From an uncultured Lachnobacterium sp. (lineage in GTDB: Bacteria > Bacillota > Clostridia > Lachnospirales > Lachnospiraceae): DNA of 24,674 nucleotides. The translations under genes were made by a program, and so were the position numbers. Within the stretch, counting starts at the first letter, position 1. Every line of letters starts with the position of its first letter. The stretch is taken from the NCBI GenBank assembly GCA_900546625.1, contig URDU01000040.1:1-24674 (forward strand), given 5' to 3'. A model generated the notes under the pieces. It saw only the letters and a program-made list of their open reading frames with translations. It was not told the origin of the DNA and did no database searches. Below, piece by piece: positions 8,083 to 17,338 of this stretch.

Positions 8083-8129
8083 AAGTGGTGGAAAGTGGAG
8101 TGAAATACCATATAAGTGGAGTAAAGTGG
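8083..8129 (+). promoter_or_regulatory. MraZ operator: four AAGTGG boxes
   Basis: AAGTGG starts at 8083, 8093, 8114 and 8124. The spacings are 10, 21 and 10 bp, so all four lie on one face of the helix. The unit AAGTGG plus 4 nt matches the direct-repeat operator reported for MraZ in Mollicutes and other bacteria. It supports self-repression of the cluster. Confidence 0.85.
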
Positions 8130-8167
8130 TGGAAAGCTTCAAAATGAGGAAAAGGAGGATGGATGCC

Positions 8168-8599
8168 ATGTTCATGGGCGAATATAATCATTCAATAGAC
8201 GCCAAGGGCCGTATGATTGTCCCGGCGAAGTTCCGTGAACAGCTTGGTAATGAGTTCGTAGTTACCAAGGGCTTAGATGGCTGTCTGTTCGTCTATTCCA
8301 ACGAAGAATGGCATCGTATTGAGGAAAATCTTCGCGACAAACCACTCACATCAAGAGAAGCAAGAAAATTTATGAGATTCTTCTTTGCAGGAGCAGCCAC
8401 CTGTGAGGTGGACAAGCAGGGCAGAATCCTCTTACCGGCGAACTTAAGAGAATACGCAGGTATAGATAAGGAAGTAGTATCTGTCGGAGTATACAGCAGA
8501 GTAGAAATCTGGAGCAAAGACAGATACCTTGAAAACTCTGATTTTGACGATATGGATGAGATAGCAGATCATATGGCAGAGCTTGGCATAGGAATTTGA
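8168..8599 (+). CDS. mraZ: Transcriptional regulator / cell division protein MraZ
   Basis: 143 residues with two AbrB-like SpoVT repeats. The first carries [21 protein letters not shown] and the second [17 protein letters not shown]. MraZ forms a ring that binds tandem repeats upstream of its own gene and represses the dcw operon. The ATG at 8168 is chosen because AAAGGAGG (8151-8158) is 9 nt before it and the protein then begins MFMGEYNHS, the usual start in relatives. ATG codons at 8144, 8159 and 8174 are less well placed. rsmH follows after 19 nt. Confidence 0.96.
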   Translation: MFMGEYNHSIDAKGRMIVPAKFREQLGNEFVVTKGLDGCLFVYSNEEWHRIEENLRDKPLTSREARKFMRFFFAGAATCEVDKQGRILLPANLREYAGIDKEVVSVGVYSRVEIWSKDRYLENSDFDDMDEIADHMAELGIGI

Positions 8600-8618
8600 T
8601 ATTAAATGGAGAGACCAC

Positions 8619-9563
8619 ATGGAATTTAAGCATTATTCAGTCTTAAGGGACGAGACAATTGAAAATTTAAACATCCGTCCTGATGGGATATATGTGGATG
8701 GTACTCTCGGAGGAGCCGGGCACTCATATGAGATAGCAAAGAGACTTTCGGACAAGGGCAGGCTGATAGGCATAGATCAGGATGCAGATGCCATAAAGGC
8801 GGCAGGAGAGAGACTTGCGGAGTTTGGAGACAGGGTAACGATAGTCAGAAGCAATTATTCTGATATGAAGAATGTGCTTCATTCACTCGGAATTGAAAAG
8901 GTGGATGGTATTATGCTGGATCTTGGAGTGTCATCCTTCCAGCTTGATACGCCAAAGAGAGGCTTTACCTACAGGAGTGAGGATGCACCGCTTGATATGC
9001 GTATGGATGACAGGAATGCCCTTACTGCAAGGGATATAGTAAATACCTACAGCGAAAATGATCTGTACCGTATCATCAGGGATTACGGTGAGGACAAGTT
9101 TGCAAAGAATATTGCAAAGCACATTGTTGCAGCAAGACAAAAGCAAGAGATTACGACAACAGGAGAGCTCAACGAGATAATAAAGGCAGCGATACCCCAA
9201 AAGGTCAGAGCTACCGGTGGTCACCCGTCGAAGAGAACATATCAGGCTATAAGAATTGAGCTGAATCATGAGCTTGATGTGCTAAGGGACAACCTGGATG
9301 ACATGATAGATTTACTTAATCCGGGCGGCAGGATATGTATAATCACATTCCACTCGCTTGAGGACAGAATAGTAAAATCCAATTTCAAAAAAAACGAAAA
9401 TCCATGTACATGTCCACCGAGTTTTCCGGTATGTGTATGCGGTAATAAATCGAAGGGAACGGTTATCACAAGAAAACCTATCCTTCCGTCAGAAAAGGAA
9501 CTTGAAGAGAATTCACGCTCGAAGAGTGCAAAGCTTCGTGTGTTTGAAAAGAATGAATTGTAG
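8619..9563 (+). CDS. rsmH: 16S rRNA (cytosine-1402-N4)-methyltransferase
   Basis: 314 residues. Uses S-adenosylmethionine to methylate N4 of C1402 in the ribosomal P site. The SAM loop [10 protein letters not shown] is near the N-terminus, followed by [20 protein letters not shown] and a C-terminal [10 protein letters not shown]. The cysteine-rich segment [15 protein letters not shown] near residue 270 is typical of Firmicute members. GGAGAG lies just upstream of the ATG. It is the second gene of the MraZ-controlled operon, with ftsL 24 nt downstream. Confidence 0.97.
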   Translation: MEFKHYSVLRDETIENLNIRPDGIYVDGTLGGAGHSYEIAKRLSDKGRLIGIDQDADAIKAAGERLAEFGDRVTIVRSNYSDMKNVLHSLGIEKVDGIMLDLGVSSFQLDTPKRGFTYRSEDAPLDMRMDDRNALTARDIVNTYSENDLYRIIRDYGEDKFAKNIAKHIVAARQKQEITTTGELNEIIKAAIPQKVRATGGHPSKRTYQAIRIELNHELDVLRDNLDDMIDLLNPGGRICIITFHSLEDRIVKSNFKKNENPCTCPPSFPVCVCGNKSKGTVITRKPILPSEKELEENSRSKSAKLRVFEKNEL

Positions 9564-9587
9564 AATGACAGCAAAAGGAGCAGCTAA

Positions 9588-10064
9588 ATGAATAAAACTA
9601 CTTATTATATAAATGGGAATGCCGTAAGAGAGCTTGACGAGGCAGCACCGGTCAGAAGACCACAGAAATCGACAAGAGAGCTTGAGGAAATAAGAAGAAA
9701 GAAAAACAGAAGAACATCTGCAAGAAGAAATCAGGAGAGAGCACTCTCAATGAACAGGGCATTTGTAGCCTTTCTCACAGCGTGTGTGGCAGCTTCAGCC
9801 CTTGTATCTGTTTCACTTATTCAGATAAGGTCAAATGTGACACAGCAGATGAAGGAGGTTGCAGCACTTGAGAGCCAGATAAATGATATGAAGGCTGACA
9901 ATGATGCCAGATACAAGCAGATTACTACATCTGTCGATTTAAATGCAATCAAGGATGCAGCTATCAACAGACTTGGTATGAAATATGCTTCACAGGATCA
10001 AATAGTTTATTACTCAGTTGATAAGAACAACTATATGGATCAGTACAGTGATATCCCTGAATAA
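9588..10064 (+). CDS. ftsL: Cell division protein FtsL-like
   Basis: 158 residues with a long, very basic cytoplasmic tail (about 1-54), one membrane helix (about 56-80) and an extracytoplasmic coiled coil (about 85-115). This is the bitopic layout of FtsL, which binds DivIB/FtsQ and DivIC/FtsB in the divisome. Sequence identity in this family is low, so the call rests on topology and on its position between rsmH and a class B penicillin-binding protein. AAGGAG sits 7 nt before the ATG. Confidence 0.85.
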   Translation: MNKTTYYINGNAVRELDEAAPVRRPQKSTRELEEIRRKKNRRTSARRNQERALSMNRAFVAFLTACVAASALVSVSLIQIRSNVTQQMKEVAALESQINDMKADNDARYKQITTSVDLNAIKDAAINRLGMKYASQDQIVYYSVDKNNYMDQYSDIPE

Positions 10065-10079
10065 ATTGGAGGAATCATA

Positions 10080-12041
10080 TTGGCAGCCAGGACAAGAAAA
10101 AGACCGGTAAGAAAAATCGGACGCAAAATGAAAACAAAGCTGTTTGCGTTGTTTATGTTAATAGTTGTAGCCATGCTTGGACTCATTGGCAGGCTGATGT
10201 TTATTGAATATACAAGCGGAGACGCATATACTAAAAAGGTACTATCATTACAGTCATATGACAGCAAAACAATACCGTTTCAGAGAGGAAATATTGTAGA
10301 TTCAAACGGCACAGTGCTTGCTACGAGTGTGGCTGTTTATAATGTTGTACTTGATTGCTCGGTTATGACCAGTAAGAAAGAGTATATAACTTCGACGATA
10401 GATGCACTGACACAGTGCTTTCCGGATTTAGACAGGGCAACACTTGAGGATTATGCAAATAACAGCAAGGATAACAAATATATTGTACTGTTAAAAAAGC
10501 TGTCATATGATGCAATTCAGCCATTTGTACAGCTGCAGGATGCAACAGACGAAAAGGGCAATTTGAAGAATCCAAACATCAAGGGTGTGTGGTTTGAGAC
10601 AGAGTATCAGAGAAATTATCCGTTTAAAACACTGGCAAGCTCAGTTATCGGCTTTACCTCCGCCGGAAATGTAGGTACAACCGGACTTGAAAACTATTAC
10701 AATGACACTTTAAATGGTGTAAATGGCAGGGAGTACGGTTATCTGAATGCAGACAATGATTTCCAGAAAACAGTAATTGCTGCACAAAATGGAAATACAC
10801 TGTACACAACTATAGACGCAAATATCCAGTCGATTGTTGAGGATAAGATAAAACTGTTCTCAGATACTTATGCAAATAATGCAAGAGAAGGACTTGGCGC
10901 AGAAAATATTGCAGTCATTATAGAAAATCCTAAAAATGGTGAGATACTGGCCATGGCGAATTATCCGAATTTTGATTTGAACAATCCAAGGGATATGAGT
11001 GCATATTACAGCGAGGAACAGCTTGCGGCATTTAAAGAGGACAGTACTCAGGAGATGGATGCACTAAATAAGCTGTGGCAGAACTTCTGTGTTACACATA
11101 CATATGAGCCGGGGTCTGTACAGAAGCCTTTTACCGTGGCATGTGGACTGGATACAGGCACGCTCACTACTGATATGACATTTTTATGTGATGGATACGA
11201 GATGTTTGGCAGTGAAAAGGTATCATGCGTCAACCGTAGCGGACATGGCATAGAGACACTTGAAAAGGCACTCATGGATTCATGTAATGATGCACTCATG
11301 CAGATGTCATATAAGATTGGTGCAGAGAATTTCCTGTATTATCAGAGCGTATTTGGATTTGGTCAAAAGACAGGCGTTGACCTGCCGGGTGAGGCAAATA
11401 CATCAACGCTCATGTATACACTCGACAATATAAAGCCTGTCGATTTAGCGACAAACGTATTCGGACAGAACTATAACTGTACCATGATAGAGATGGTCAG
11501 TGCATTTTCTTCACTGGTAAACGGCGGAAATTACTATCAGCCGCACGTAGTAAAGAAAATCACAGATGACAACGGCAACACAGTAAAGACAATTGAGCCT
11601 ACGCTGCTGAAAAAGACAGTGTCGGAAAATACGAGTGCAACACTTAAAAACTATCTGCAGAACGTAGTTGCAAATGGAACCGGTAAGGTTGCGAAGGTTG
11701 ACGGATACTCAATGGGAGGCAAGACAGGAACAGCGCAGATGTATGATGAGACAACACACCTTAGAAAGAAGGGCAGTTATCTCGTATCATTTATAGGCTG
11801 TGTACCGGCGCAGGATCCGCAGCTTGTTATTTACACTGTAATCGATCAGCCGAATGTGCAGGATCAGCCTCACAGTAACTATGCACAGAACCTGACCAGA
11901 GAGATATTAAAGGAAGTACTTCCGTATATGAATATATACCCTGATGAGGAACAGACAGGTGTAAATGCTGACCTTACGATAACAGGCGCAAATCCTCCTA
12001 CAGGAGAGAAGGTCACCCAGGAGGGTGAACAGGGTGAATAG
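10080..12041 (+). CDS. Class B penicillin-binding protein (FtsI/SpoVD type)
   Basis: 653-residue D,D-transpeptidase that cross-links peptidoglycan, anchored by one N-terminal helix (about residues 19-42). The dimerisation domain starts with the QRGNIVDSNG motif. The catalytic motifs are intact: S346-V-Q-K349, S401-C-N403 and K548-T-G-T551. There is no C-terminal PASTA domain; the tail is a short Thr/Gly/Glu-rich stretch. It starts at TTG (10080) with GGAGG 7 nt upstream, and no better ATG fits. The place after ftsL argues for the septal PBP partner of FtsW. A strong terminator follows directly. A SpoVD-like sporulation role is the alternative. Confidence 0.92.
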   Translation: MAARTRKRPVRKIGRKMKTKLFALFMLIVVAMLGLIGRLMFIEYTSGDAYTKKVLSLQSYDSKTIPFQRGNIVDSNGTVLATSVAVYNVVLDCSVMTSKKEYITSTIDALTQCFPDLDRATLEDYANNSKDNKYIVLLKKLSYDAIQPFVQLQDATDEKGNLKNPNIKGVWFETEYQRNYPFKTLASSVIGFTSAGNVGTTGLENYYNDTLNGVNGREYGYLNADNDFQKTVIAAQNGNTLYTTIDANIQSIVEDKIKLFSDTYANNAREGLGAENIAVIIENPKNGEILAMANYPNFDLNNPRDMSAYYSEEQLAAFKEDSTQEMDALNKLWQNFCVTHTYEPGSVQKPFTVACGLDTGTLTTDMTFLCDGYEMFGSEKVSCVNRSGHGIETLEKALMDSCNDALMQMSYKIGAENFLYYQSVFGFGQKTGVDLPGEANTSTLMYTLDNIKPVDLATNVFGQNYNCTMIEMVSAFSSLVNGGNYYQPHVVKKITDDNGNTVKTIEPTLLKKTVSENTSATLKNYLQNVVANGTGKVAKVDGYSMGGKTGTAQMYDETTHLRKKGSYLVSFIGCVPAQDPQLVIYTVIDQPNVQDQPHSNYAQNLTREILKEVLPYMNIYPDEEQTGVNADLTITGANPPTGEKVTQEGEQGE

Positions 12042-12047
12042 AGAATA

Positions 12048-12097
12048 GCCTCAATATTTTTTGCATATATTAGTGTAAAAATATTGAGGCATTTTTT
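12048..12097 (+). terminator. Strong terminator between the two PBP genes
   Basis: A perfect 14-bp stem (arms 12048-12061 and 12077-12090), a 15-nt loop and ATTTTTT after it. It begins 6 nt after the first PBP stop and ends only 3 nt before the ATG of the second. The only purine-rich stretch available as a ribosome-binding site for that gene, GAGG (12086-12089), is inside the 3' arm. Confidence 0.9.
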
Positions 12098-12100
12098 CTT

Positions 12101-13792
12101 ATGATACTTAACAATACGCGCTACAGAAGAAAAATATGCGTGTTTTGCAGTATACTGACAGCAGTTCTTATCGCCTTGTGCGGCAGGCTGTTTTATCTCA
12201 TGATAGTAAAAGGCGATTATTACAGCAAAAAGGCAGCTGCGCTTCAGGAAAGAGAGCGTGATATCGCAGGAATCCGCGGAGATATAGTGGACAGAAATGA
12301 AAGGATAATAGCGACAAATGAAACTGCATATAACATAAGCGTTATACACAATCAGATAACCGACAAGGAAGCTGTCATATCGGTTTTGAGCAGTGAGCTT
12401 TCGATTGATGAAAAGACTATCCGCAGTAAGGTGGATAAGGTTACATCCATTGAAAAGATAAAGAACAATGTTTCTAAAAAAACGGGAGATAAAATACTTT
12501 CATATGGCTTGGCAGGGGTAAAGGTTGACGAGTCAAGTGTCAGGTACTATCCGCTTGATGAGCTCTTCTCAAAGGTTATAGGCTTTGCCGGAGCAGACGG
12601 TCAGGGAGTTGTGGGACTGGAGACCACATATGATGATGTTTTACGTGGTACACCGGGGTGCATATATACTGTATGTGACGGCCGAGGTGTGGAGGTAAAG
12701 GGCTATAAGGAGAGAAGGAAGGCTCCGAAAAAAGGAGATACACTTGTCACCACACTCGACATAAATATACAAAGAGTATGTGAGAAAAATGCAATGATGG
12801 CATATGCGCAAAACCTGGCGGACAGTGTGAGCATAATTGCTTTAAATCCTAAAAATGGAGAAATCTATGCCATGACCGACTACCCGGAGTACAATTTAAA
12901 TGACCCTTTTTCATGCGAAAACCATGACGAAGCCTGGAGAAACGGCTGTGTGAGTGATACATATGAGCCCGGCTCCGTATTCAAGATAATCACAGCGGGA
13001 ATCGCACTGGAGGAGGATGTGGTGAGCCTTGATGACCGCTTTTACTGCCCGGGATATATTACTGTGGAGGACAGACGCATACACTGCCATAAGAGAACAG
13101 GACATGGAAGTGAGACCTTTGTGCAGGGTATACAAAATTCATGCAATCCGGTTTTTATAGACCTAGGCCTTAGAATAGGCAGTGAGAGGTATTATACTGA
13201 TTTCAAGAGGTTTGGTCTGCTCGATAAGACAGGTATTGATTTGCCGGGAGAGGCTGCCACCATAATGCATCAGCCGGATAAGATAGGCCAGGTGGAGCTT
13301 GCGACGATTTCCTTTGGACAGTCATTCCAGCTCACACCCATTGAGCTTATGACAACGGTATCATCACTTATAAACGGTGGCAACAGAATAACTCCTCATA
13401 TCGGTAAGGAAATTCATGGCACTGACGGTACGGTAAAGGAGGTATTATCCTTTGAACAGACCTTAGGTATATGCAGTGAAGAAACCTCTGATACACTGCG
13501 TAAGCTTTTGGAGGGCGTGGTGTCGGAGGGCTCAGGAAAAAATGCAAAGGTTGAAGGGTATGCGATAGGAGGAAAGACTGCCACATCACAGACACTTCCG
13601 AGAAGTGACAATGTATATATAGCCTCATTTCTCGGGTTTTATCCGGTGGATGATCCGGCTCTTATGGTGCTTGTAAAGATAAATAATCCAAAGGGCGGTG
13701 CATACTATGGCGGAACAATCGCTGCACCGGTTGCCGCTGAAATATTTAAGGAAATAATACCGTATGCACAGGAAATTGGAGCTTTTAACTGA
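12101..13792 (+). CDS. Second class B penicillin-binding protein, KTA variant
   Basis: 563 residues with an N-terminal anchor (about 10-36) and the RGDIVDRNE motif of the dimerisation domain. The transpeptidase domain has S292-V-F-K295 and S347-C-N349, but the third motif reads K492-T-A494-T495 where KTGT is usual. It is shorter than the PBP before it and lacks PASTA. The ATG at 12101 gives a normal basic start before the membrane helix, but its only ribosome-binding candidate is in the terminator stem just upstream. The function is probably SpoVD-like or a second division transpeptidase; sequence alone does not decide. Confidence 0.9.
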   Translation: MILNNTRYRRKICVFCSILTAVLIALCGRLFYLMIVKGDYYSKKAAALQERERDIAGIRGDIVDRNERIIATNETAYNISVIHNQITDKEAVISVLSSELSIDEKTIRSKVDKVTSIEKIKNNVSKKTGDKILSYGLAGVKVDESSVRYYPLDELFSKVIGFAGADGQGVVGLETTYDDVLRGTPGCIYTVCDGRGVEVKGYKERRKAPKKGDTLVTTLDINIQRVCEKNAMMAYAQNLADSVSIIALNPKNGEIYAMTDYPEYNLNDPFSCENHDEAWRNGCVSDTYEPGSVFKIITAGIALEEDVVSLDDRFYCPGYITVEDRRIHCHKRTGHGSETFVQGIQNSCNPVFIDLGLRIGSERYYTDFKRFGLLDKTGIDLPGEAATIMHQPDKIGQVELATISFGQSFQLTPIELMTTVSSLINGGNRITPHIGKEIHGTDGTVKEVLSFEQTLGICSEETSDTLRKLLEGVVSEGSGKNAKVEGYAIGGKTATSQTLPRSDNVYIASFLGFYPVDDPALMVLVKINNPKGGAYYGGTIAAPVAAEIFKEIIPYAQEIGAFN

Positions 13793-13803
13793 CTTACGAC
13801 CTC

Positions 13804-13832
13804 TTGCGAAATAGAAGCAAATAACGTATACT
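13804..13832 (+). promoter_or_regulatory. Probable promoter for murD
   Basis: TTGCGA (13804-13809), a 17-bp spacer and TATACT (13827-13832). An overlapping TATAAT (13832-13837) has no matching -35. It lies in the 128-nt gap after the second PBP, which holds no terminator. Confidence 0.5.
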
Positions 13833-13920
13833 ATAATTTAATGATTAAGGCAGTCGTTTGGAGGATATGATTTGTAATATATCCACACGGATGGCTGCAA
13901 TAAAAGATGGAGGAATAAAA

Positions 13921-15282
13921 ATGAGCTTACAAGGAAAAAAGGTACTGGTTGTCGGCACAGGAAAGAGTGGCATTGCAGCGACTGAGCTTTTGTGCGCAAA
14001 TGGCATCGATACAGTATTGTTTGATGGAAATAAAGAACTGGATTCAAAAGCACTTTATGAGAAAGCGCCAAAGCTTAAGGAGGTGCCGCTTATTTTAGGC
14101 GACCTGACAGATGAACAGATGGATGAATTTGATGTGGCTGTGCTAAGTCCGGGAGTACCGACAGACATTCCTATGGTCAATTCCTTACGTGACAGGGGCG
14201 TTAAAATATGGGGTGAGATTGAGCTTGCATATACATTTGGGGCAGGTGAGATTATCGCCATCACAGGAACCAATGGCAAGACGACCACGACAGCCCTGAC
14301 AGGTGAGATAATGAAGAATTACTTTAAGGATGTGAGAGTTGTAGGAAATATCGGAATACCTTACACATCAATGGTCACAGGAAGTACCGGTGAGACAGTT
14401 ACGGTTGCAGAGATATCAAGCTTCCAGCTCGAGACAGTTGACACCTTTAAGCCTCATGTAAGCGCAATTTTAAATATTACACCTGATCATTTGAATCGTC
14501 ACCATACGATGGAAAACTACATCAGGGCGAAGGAGGATATTACAAAGAATCAGACAGCGGATGATTACTGTGTATTAAACTACGAGGATGAGGTGCTTAG
14601 AGCTTTTGCAACAGAGTGCCCGGCCAAGGTTATATTTTTCAGCAGCAAGTCTGAGCTTTCAGAGGGCTTTTATCTGGATGGAGACATCATCATATATGCA
14701 CACGACGGTGTTCGCGATGAGGTAATTGATGTAAATGAGCTGAATCTTCTTGGAAAGCACAATTTTGAGAATGTAATGGCAGCGTGTGCCATGAGCTTAA
14801 GCTTTGGCGTACCGATGGATAAGATTGTCGAGGTGCTTAAGGTATTTAAGGCAGTTGAGCACAGGATAGAGTATGTGACCGAAAAGCGCGGAGTCAGATT
14901 CTACAATGATTCAAAGGGCACCAATCCTGATGCAGCCATTCAGGGCATACGTGCCATGAACAGGCCTACACTTCTCATTGGCGGTGGATATGATAAGCAG
15001 TCTGAGTATGATGAGTGGATAGAGGCCTTTGACGGCAAGGTAAAGGAGCTTGTGCTTATCGGTCAGACCGCAGATAAAATCGAAGAGTGTGCACACAGAC
15101 ATGGATTCATGAATACTGTAAAGAAGGATACGTTTGAGGAAGCGGTAAATTACTGCTACGAGCATGCGGTTTCAGGTGATGCAGTGCTTTTATCACCGGC
15201 ATGTGCCAGCTGGGGCATGTTTCCTAACTACGAGGAGCGCGGACGTATCTTTAAGGAAATAGTAAAAGGATTTAAGGAGTAA
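13921..15282 (+). CDS. murD: UDP-N-acetylmuramoyl-L-alanine--D-glutamate ligase
   Basis: 453 residues. Adds D-glutamate to UDP-MurNAc-L-Ala in the cytoplasm using ATP. The N-terminal nucleotide-binding domain begins KKVLVVGTGKSG, and the ATP site ITGTNGKTTTT contains Lys120. The central domain has AEISSFQLE and NITPDHLNRH, and the C-terminal domain has NDSKGTNPDA and SPACASWGMF. The ATG at 13921 has GGAGGA 6 nt upstream and gives the standard N-terminus. An in-frame ATG at 13867 would add 18 unrelated residues. The next gene starts 5 nt after its stop, using AAGGAG within the murD 3' end. Confidence 0.97.
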   Translation: MSLQGKKVLVVGTGKSGIAATELLCANGIDTVLFDGNKELDSKALYEKAPKLKEVPLILGDLTDEQMDEFDVAVLSPGVPTDIPMVNSLRDRGVKIWGEIELAYTFGAGEIIAITGTNGKTTTTALTGEIMKNYFKDVRVVGNIGIPYTSMVTGSTGETVTVAEISSFQLETVDTFKPHVSAILNITPDHLNRHHTMENYIRAKEDITKNQTADDYCVLNYEDEVLRAFATECPAKVIFFSSKSELSEGFYLDGDIIIYAHDGVRDEVIDVNELNLLGKHNFENVMAACAMSLSFGVPMDKIVEVLKVFKAVEHRIEYVTEKRGVRFYNDSKGTNPDAAIQGIRAMNRPTLLIGGGYDKQSEYDEWIEAFDGKVKELVLIGQTADKIEECAHRHGFMNTVKKDTFEEAVNYCYEHAVSGDAVLLSPACASWGMFPNYEERGRIFKEIVKGFKE

Positions 15283-15287
15283 ATGTT

Positions 15288-16433
15288 TTGGCAGGAAAGC
15301 GTAGAAGAAGTAATAAGAATAAAGAAAAAAAAGAAAAAGGAATACCTTATTTCGACTACAACCTGTTGTTTATAGTTATATTCCTGCTCTGCTTTGGCCT
15401 TGTTATGCTCTATAGCTCAAGTGCATACACCTCGGCCATCAAAAATCATGACAGCATGCACTATCTTAAGCTTCAGATACGAAATATTGTACTGGGACTT
15501 ATACCTATGGTATTTCTGGCAAAGGTCGACTACAGATACTGGAAAAAGCTTGGTTTTTTTGCGTATATAGTATCGCTTGTACTGTGTGTGCTTGTGTTTG
15601 TGCCGAAAATAGGCTCAAGCTCACATGGTTCATCGAGATGGATCGGCATAGGACCGATACAGTTCCAGCCTTCAGAGGTGGCTAAAATTGCTGTCATACT
15701 GTTTATGGCTATGATTATTGACAAGATTCCAAAGCAGTTTGACAAATTTTCAAGTGTAATAAAGGTGCTTGCGATGCTTATTCCGCTCATAATAGTTGTT
15801 GCAATCAGCAATCTGAGTACGGCAGTTATCATCATAGGCATTTCGGTCTGTATGCTGTTTGTTGCAAGCCCAAAGGTTCTGCAGTTTTTTATTGTAGCAG
15901 TGGCGGTAGTTGTGTTTGCAGTGGCGTTTGTCATGCTGGCAGGCTATAGAAGTACACGTATTGAGGCATGGCTGCATCCGGAGACTGCGGGAACAGACGC
16001 AGTATTCCAGACTATGATGGGACTTTATGCGATAGGCTCGGGCGGATTGTTTGGAAAAGGACTTGGAGAGAGCTTACAGAAGCTTGGCAATGTGCCGGAG
16101 TCACAAAATGATATGATATTTACAATTATTTGTGAAGAGCTTGGATTGTTTGGAGCTATCTGCCTTATTTTACTTTTTATACTGCTTATATGGCGTATGA
16201 TGGTCATTGCAAACAATGCAAGGGATTTGTATGGCTCACTTTTAGTGATTGGTGTGATGAGTCATATTGCAATCCAGGTGATACTGAATATTGCGGTAGT
16301 TACCAATTCACTTCCCAATACCGGTGTTATTCTGCCGTTTATAAGCTATGGAGGTACGTCAATCATATTCCTGATGGCGGAAATAGGGCTTGTTTTGTCT
16401 GTGTCAAGAGGCATCAGGCTTGAAAATGTGTAG
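15288..16433 (+). CDS. SEDS peptidoglycan glycosyltransferase FtsW/SpoVE
   Basis: 381 residues with about ten membrane helices after a very basic cytoplasmic start (AGKRRRSNKNKEKKEK). SEDS motifs include WIGIGPIQFQPSE and, near the C-terminus, NSLPNTGVILPFISYGGTS. The enzyme polymerises lipid II into glycan strands with a class B PBP partner. Position between murD and ftsQ indicates FtsW; SpoVE of sporulation is the same family and cannot be excluded. The start is TTG at 15288 with AAGGAG 8 nt upstream. The nearby ATG at 15283 is out of frame. Confidence 0.93.
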   Translation: MAGKRRRSNKNKEKKEKGIPYFDYNLLFIVIFLLCFGLVMLYSSSAYTSAIKNHDSMHYLKLQIRNIVLGLIPMVFLAKVDYRYWKKLGFFAYIVSLVLCVLVFVPKIGSSSHGSSRWIGIGPIQFQPSEVAKIAVILFMAMIIDKIPKQFDKFSSVIKVLAMLIPLIIVVAISNLSTAVIIIGISVCMLFVASPKVLQFFIVAVAVVVFAVAFVMLAGYRSTRIEAWLHPETAGTDAVFQTMMGLYAIGSGGLFGKGLGESLQKLGNVPESQNDMIFTIICEELGLFGAICLILLFILLIWRMMVIANNARDLYGSLLVIGVMSHIAIQVILNIAVVTNSLPNTGVILPFISYGGTSIIFLMAEIGLVLSVSRGIRLENV

Positions 16434-16451
16434 ATTAAGGCGTGAAATATA

Positions 16452-17198
16452 ATGATTAAGAAAAAAAGAAAACATAAAAAGAGATTAAAGCATTTTTTTA
16501 TGGGACTGTTAATTGCGGTAGCAGTGCTCGCAATACTGTTTCTCATTGCACTTAAGCTTTTTACGGTAAAAAAGGTGGTTGTCGAGGGCAATGAGCTTTA
16601 CGACCAAAAGACTATAGAGGATGCGGTGCTTAATGATAAGTACTCATGGAACTCACTGTATGTCTATCTGAAATATAAGGTAAAGGATACCAAAAAGATA
16701 CCGTTTATTGATACAATGAGCATAAGCCTGGATAGTCCGCATACTCTTCATATATCTGTTTATGAAAAAGGAATGCTTGGATACATATATATTCCGGGAA
16801 TTAATGAAAATGCATATTTTGATAAGGATGGTTTTGTGGTGGAAACGTCATCAGACACGGTGTCTGGTGTGCCATGTATAGACGGCATAAGCTGTGACAA
16901 GGTAGTGCTTTATGAGAAGCTTCCTATAAAGCAGACTATGCTAAGAGATATCCTTGAGCTTACCCAGGGATTAAAAAGGCAGGAGCTTGTGCCTGATTCT
17001 GTGGATTATGGCGCACAAAATGCACCGGTAGCCAAGTATGGCAATGTGAGTGTGATAATTGGTGACACGACAAAGCTTACGCGTAAAATAGAGCGGCTTA
17101 AGGCCATCATGCCATCGCTTGAGGGACAGTCCGGCACACTACATTTAGAGAGCTGGACGGAAGAAACCACAAATATTGTGTTTGACAAGTCAGAGTAA
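16452..17198 (+). CDS. Cell division protein FtsQ/DivIB
   Basis: 248 residues: a basic cytoplasmic tail (KKKRKHKKRLK), one membrane helix (about 15-36), then a POTRA domain beginning FTVKKVVVEGNELYDQKTIED. A beta domain follows. DivIB stabilises the FtsL/DivIC complex and regulates septal wall synthesis. The ribosome-binding site is weak (AAGG at 16437-16440, 11 nt before the ATG), which suggests coupling to ftsW 18 nt upstream. A promoter for ftsZ lies in the 140-nt gap after it. Confidence 0.92.
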   Translation: MIKKKRKHKKRLKHFFMGLLIAVAVLAILFLIALKLFTVKKVVVEGNELYDQKTIEDAVLNDKYSWNSLYVYLKYKVKDTKKIPFIDTMSISLDSPHTLHISVYEKGMLGYIYIPGINENAYFDKDGFVVETSSDTVSGVPCIDGISCDKVVLYEKLPIKQTMLRDILELTQGLKRQELVPDSVDYGAQNAPVAKYGNVSVIIGDTTKLTRKIERLKAIMPSLEGQSGTLHLESWTEETTNIVFDKSE

Positions 17199-17232
17199 TG
17201 TAAAATTAAATAAAAAAAATCATATTTTATAG

Positions 17233-17261
17233 TTGATTATTTGGAAGAAAAATTATATTAT
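17233..17261 (+). promoter_or_regulatory. Promoter for ftsZ
   Basis: TTGATT (17233-17238), a 17-bp spacer and TATTAT (17256-17261), in an AT-rich gap between ftsQ and ftsZ. It gives a leader of about 70 nt and lets ftsZ be made independently of the upstream cluster. Confidence 0.6.
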
Positions 17262-17338
17262 AGAATATATGAGTTTAAGAATATTCGATATTTTTATATA
17301 GAAAATTAAATTTTGGGAAAGAAAGAGGAGGAATCACC

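Noticed and set aside
8075..8167. Longer mraZ N-terminus
   Set aside because: It would translate the operator repeats; the Shine-Dalgarno at 8151-8158 places the start at 8168.
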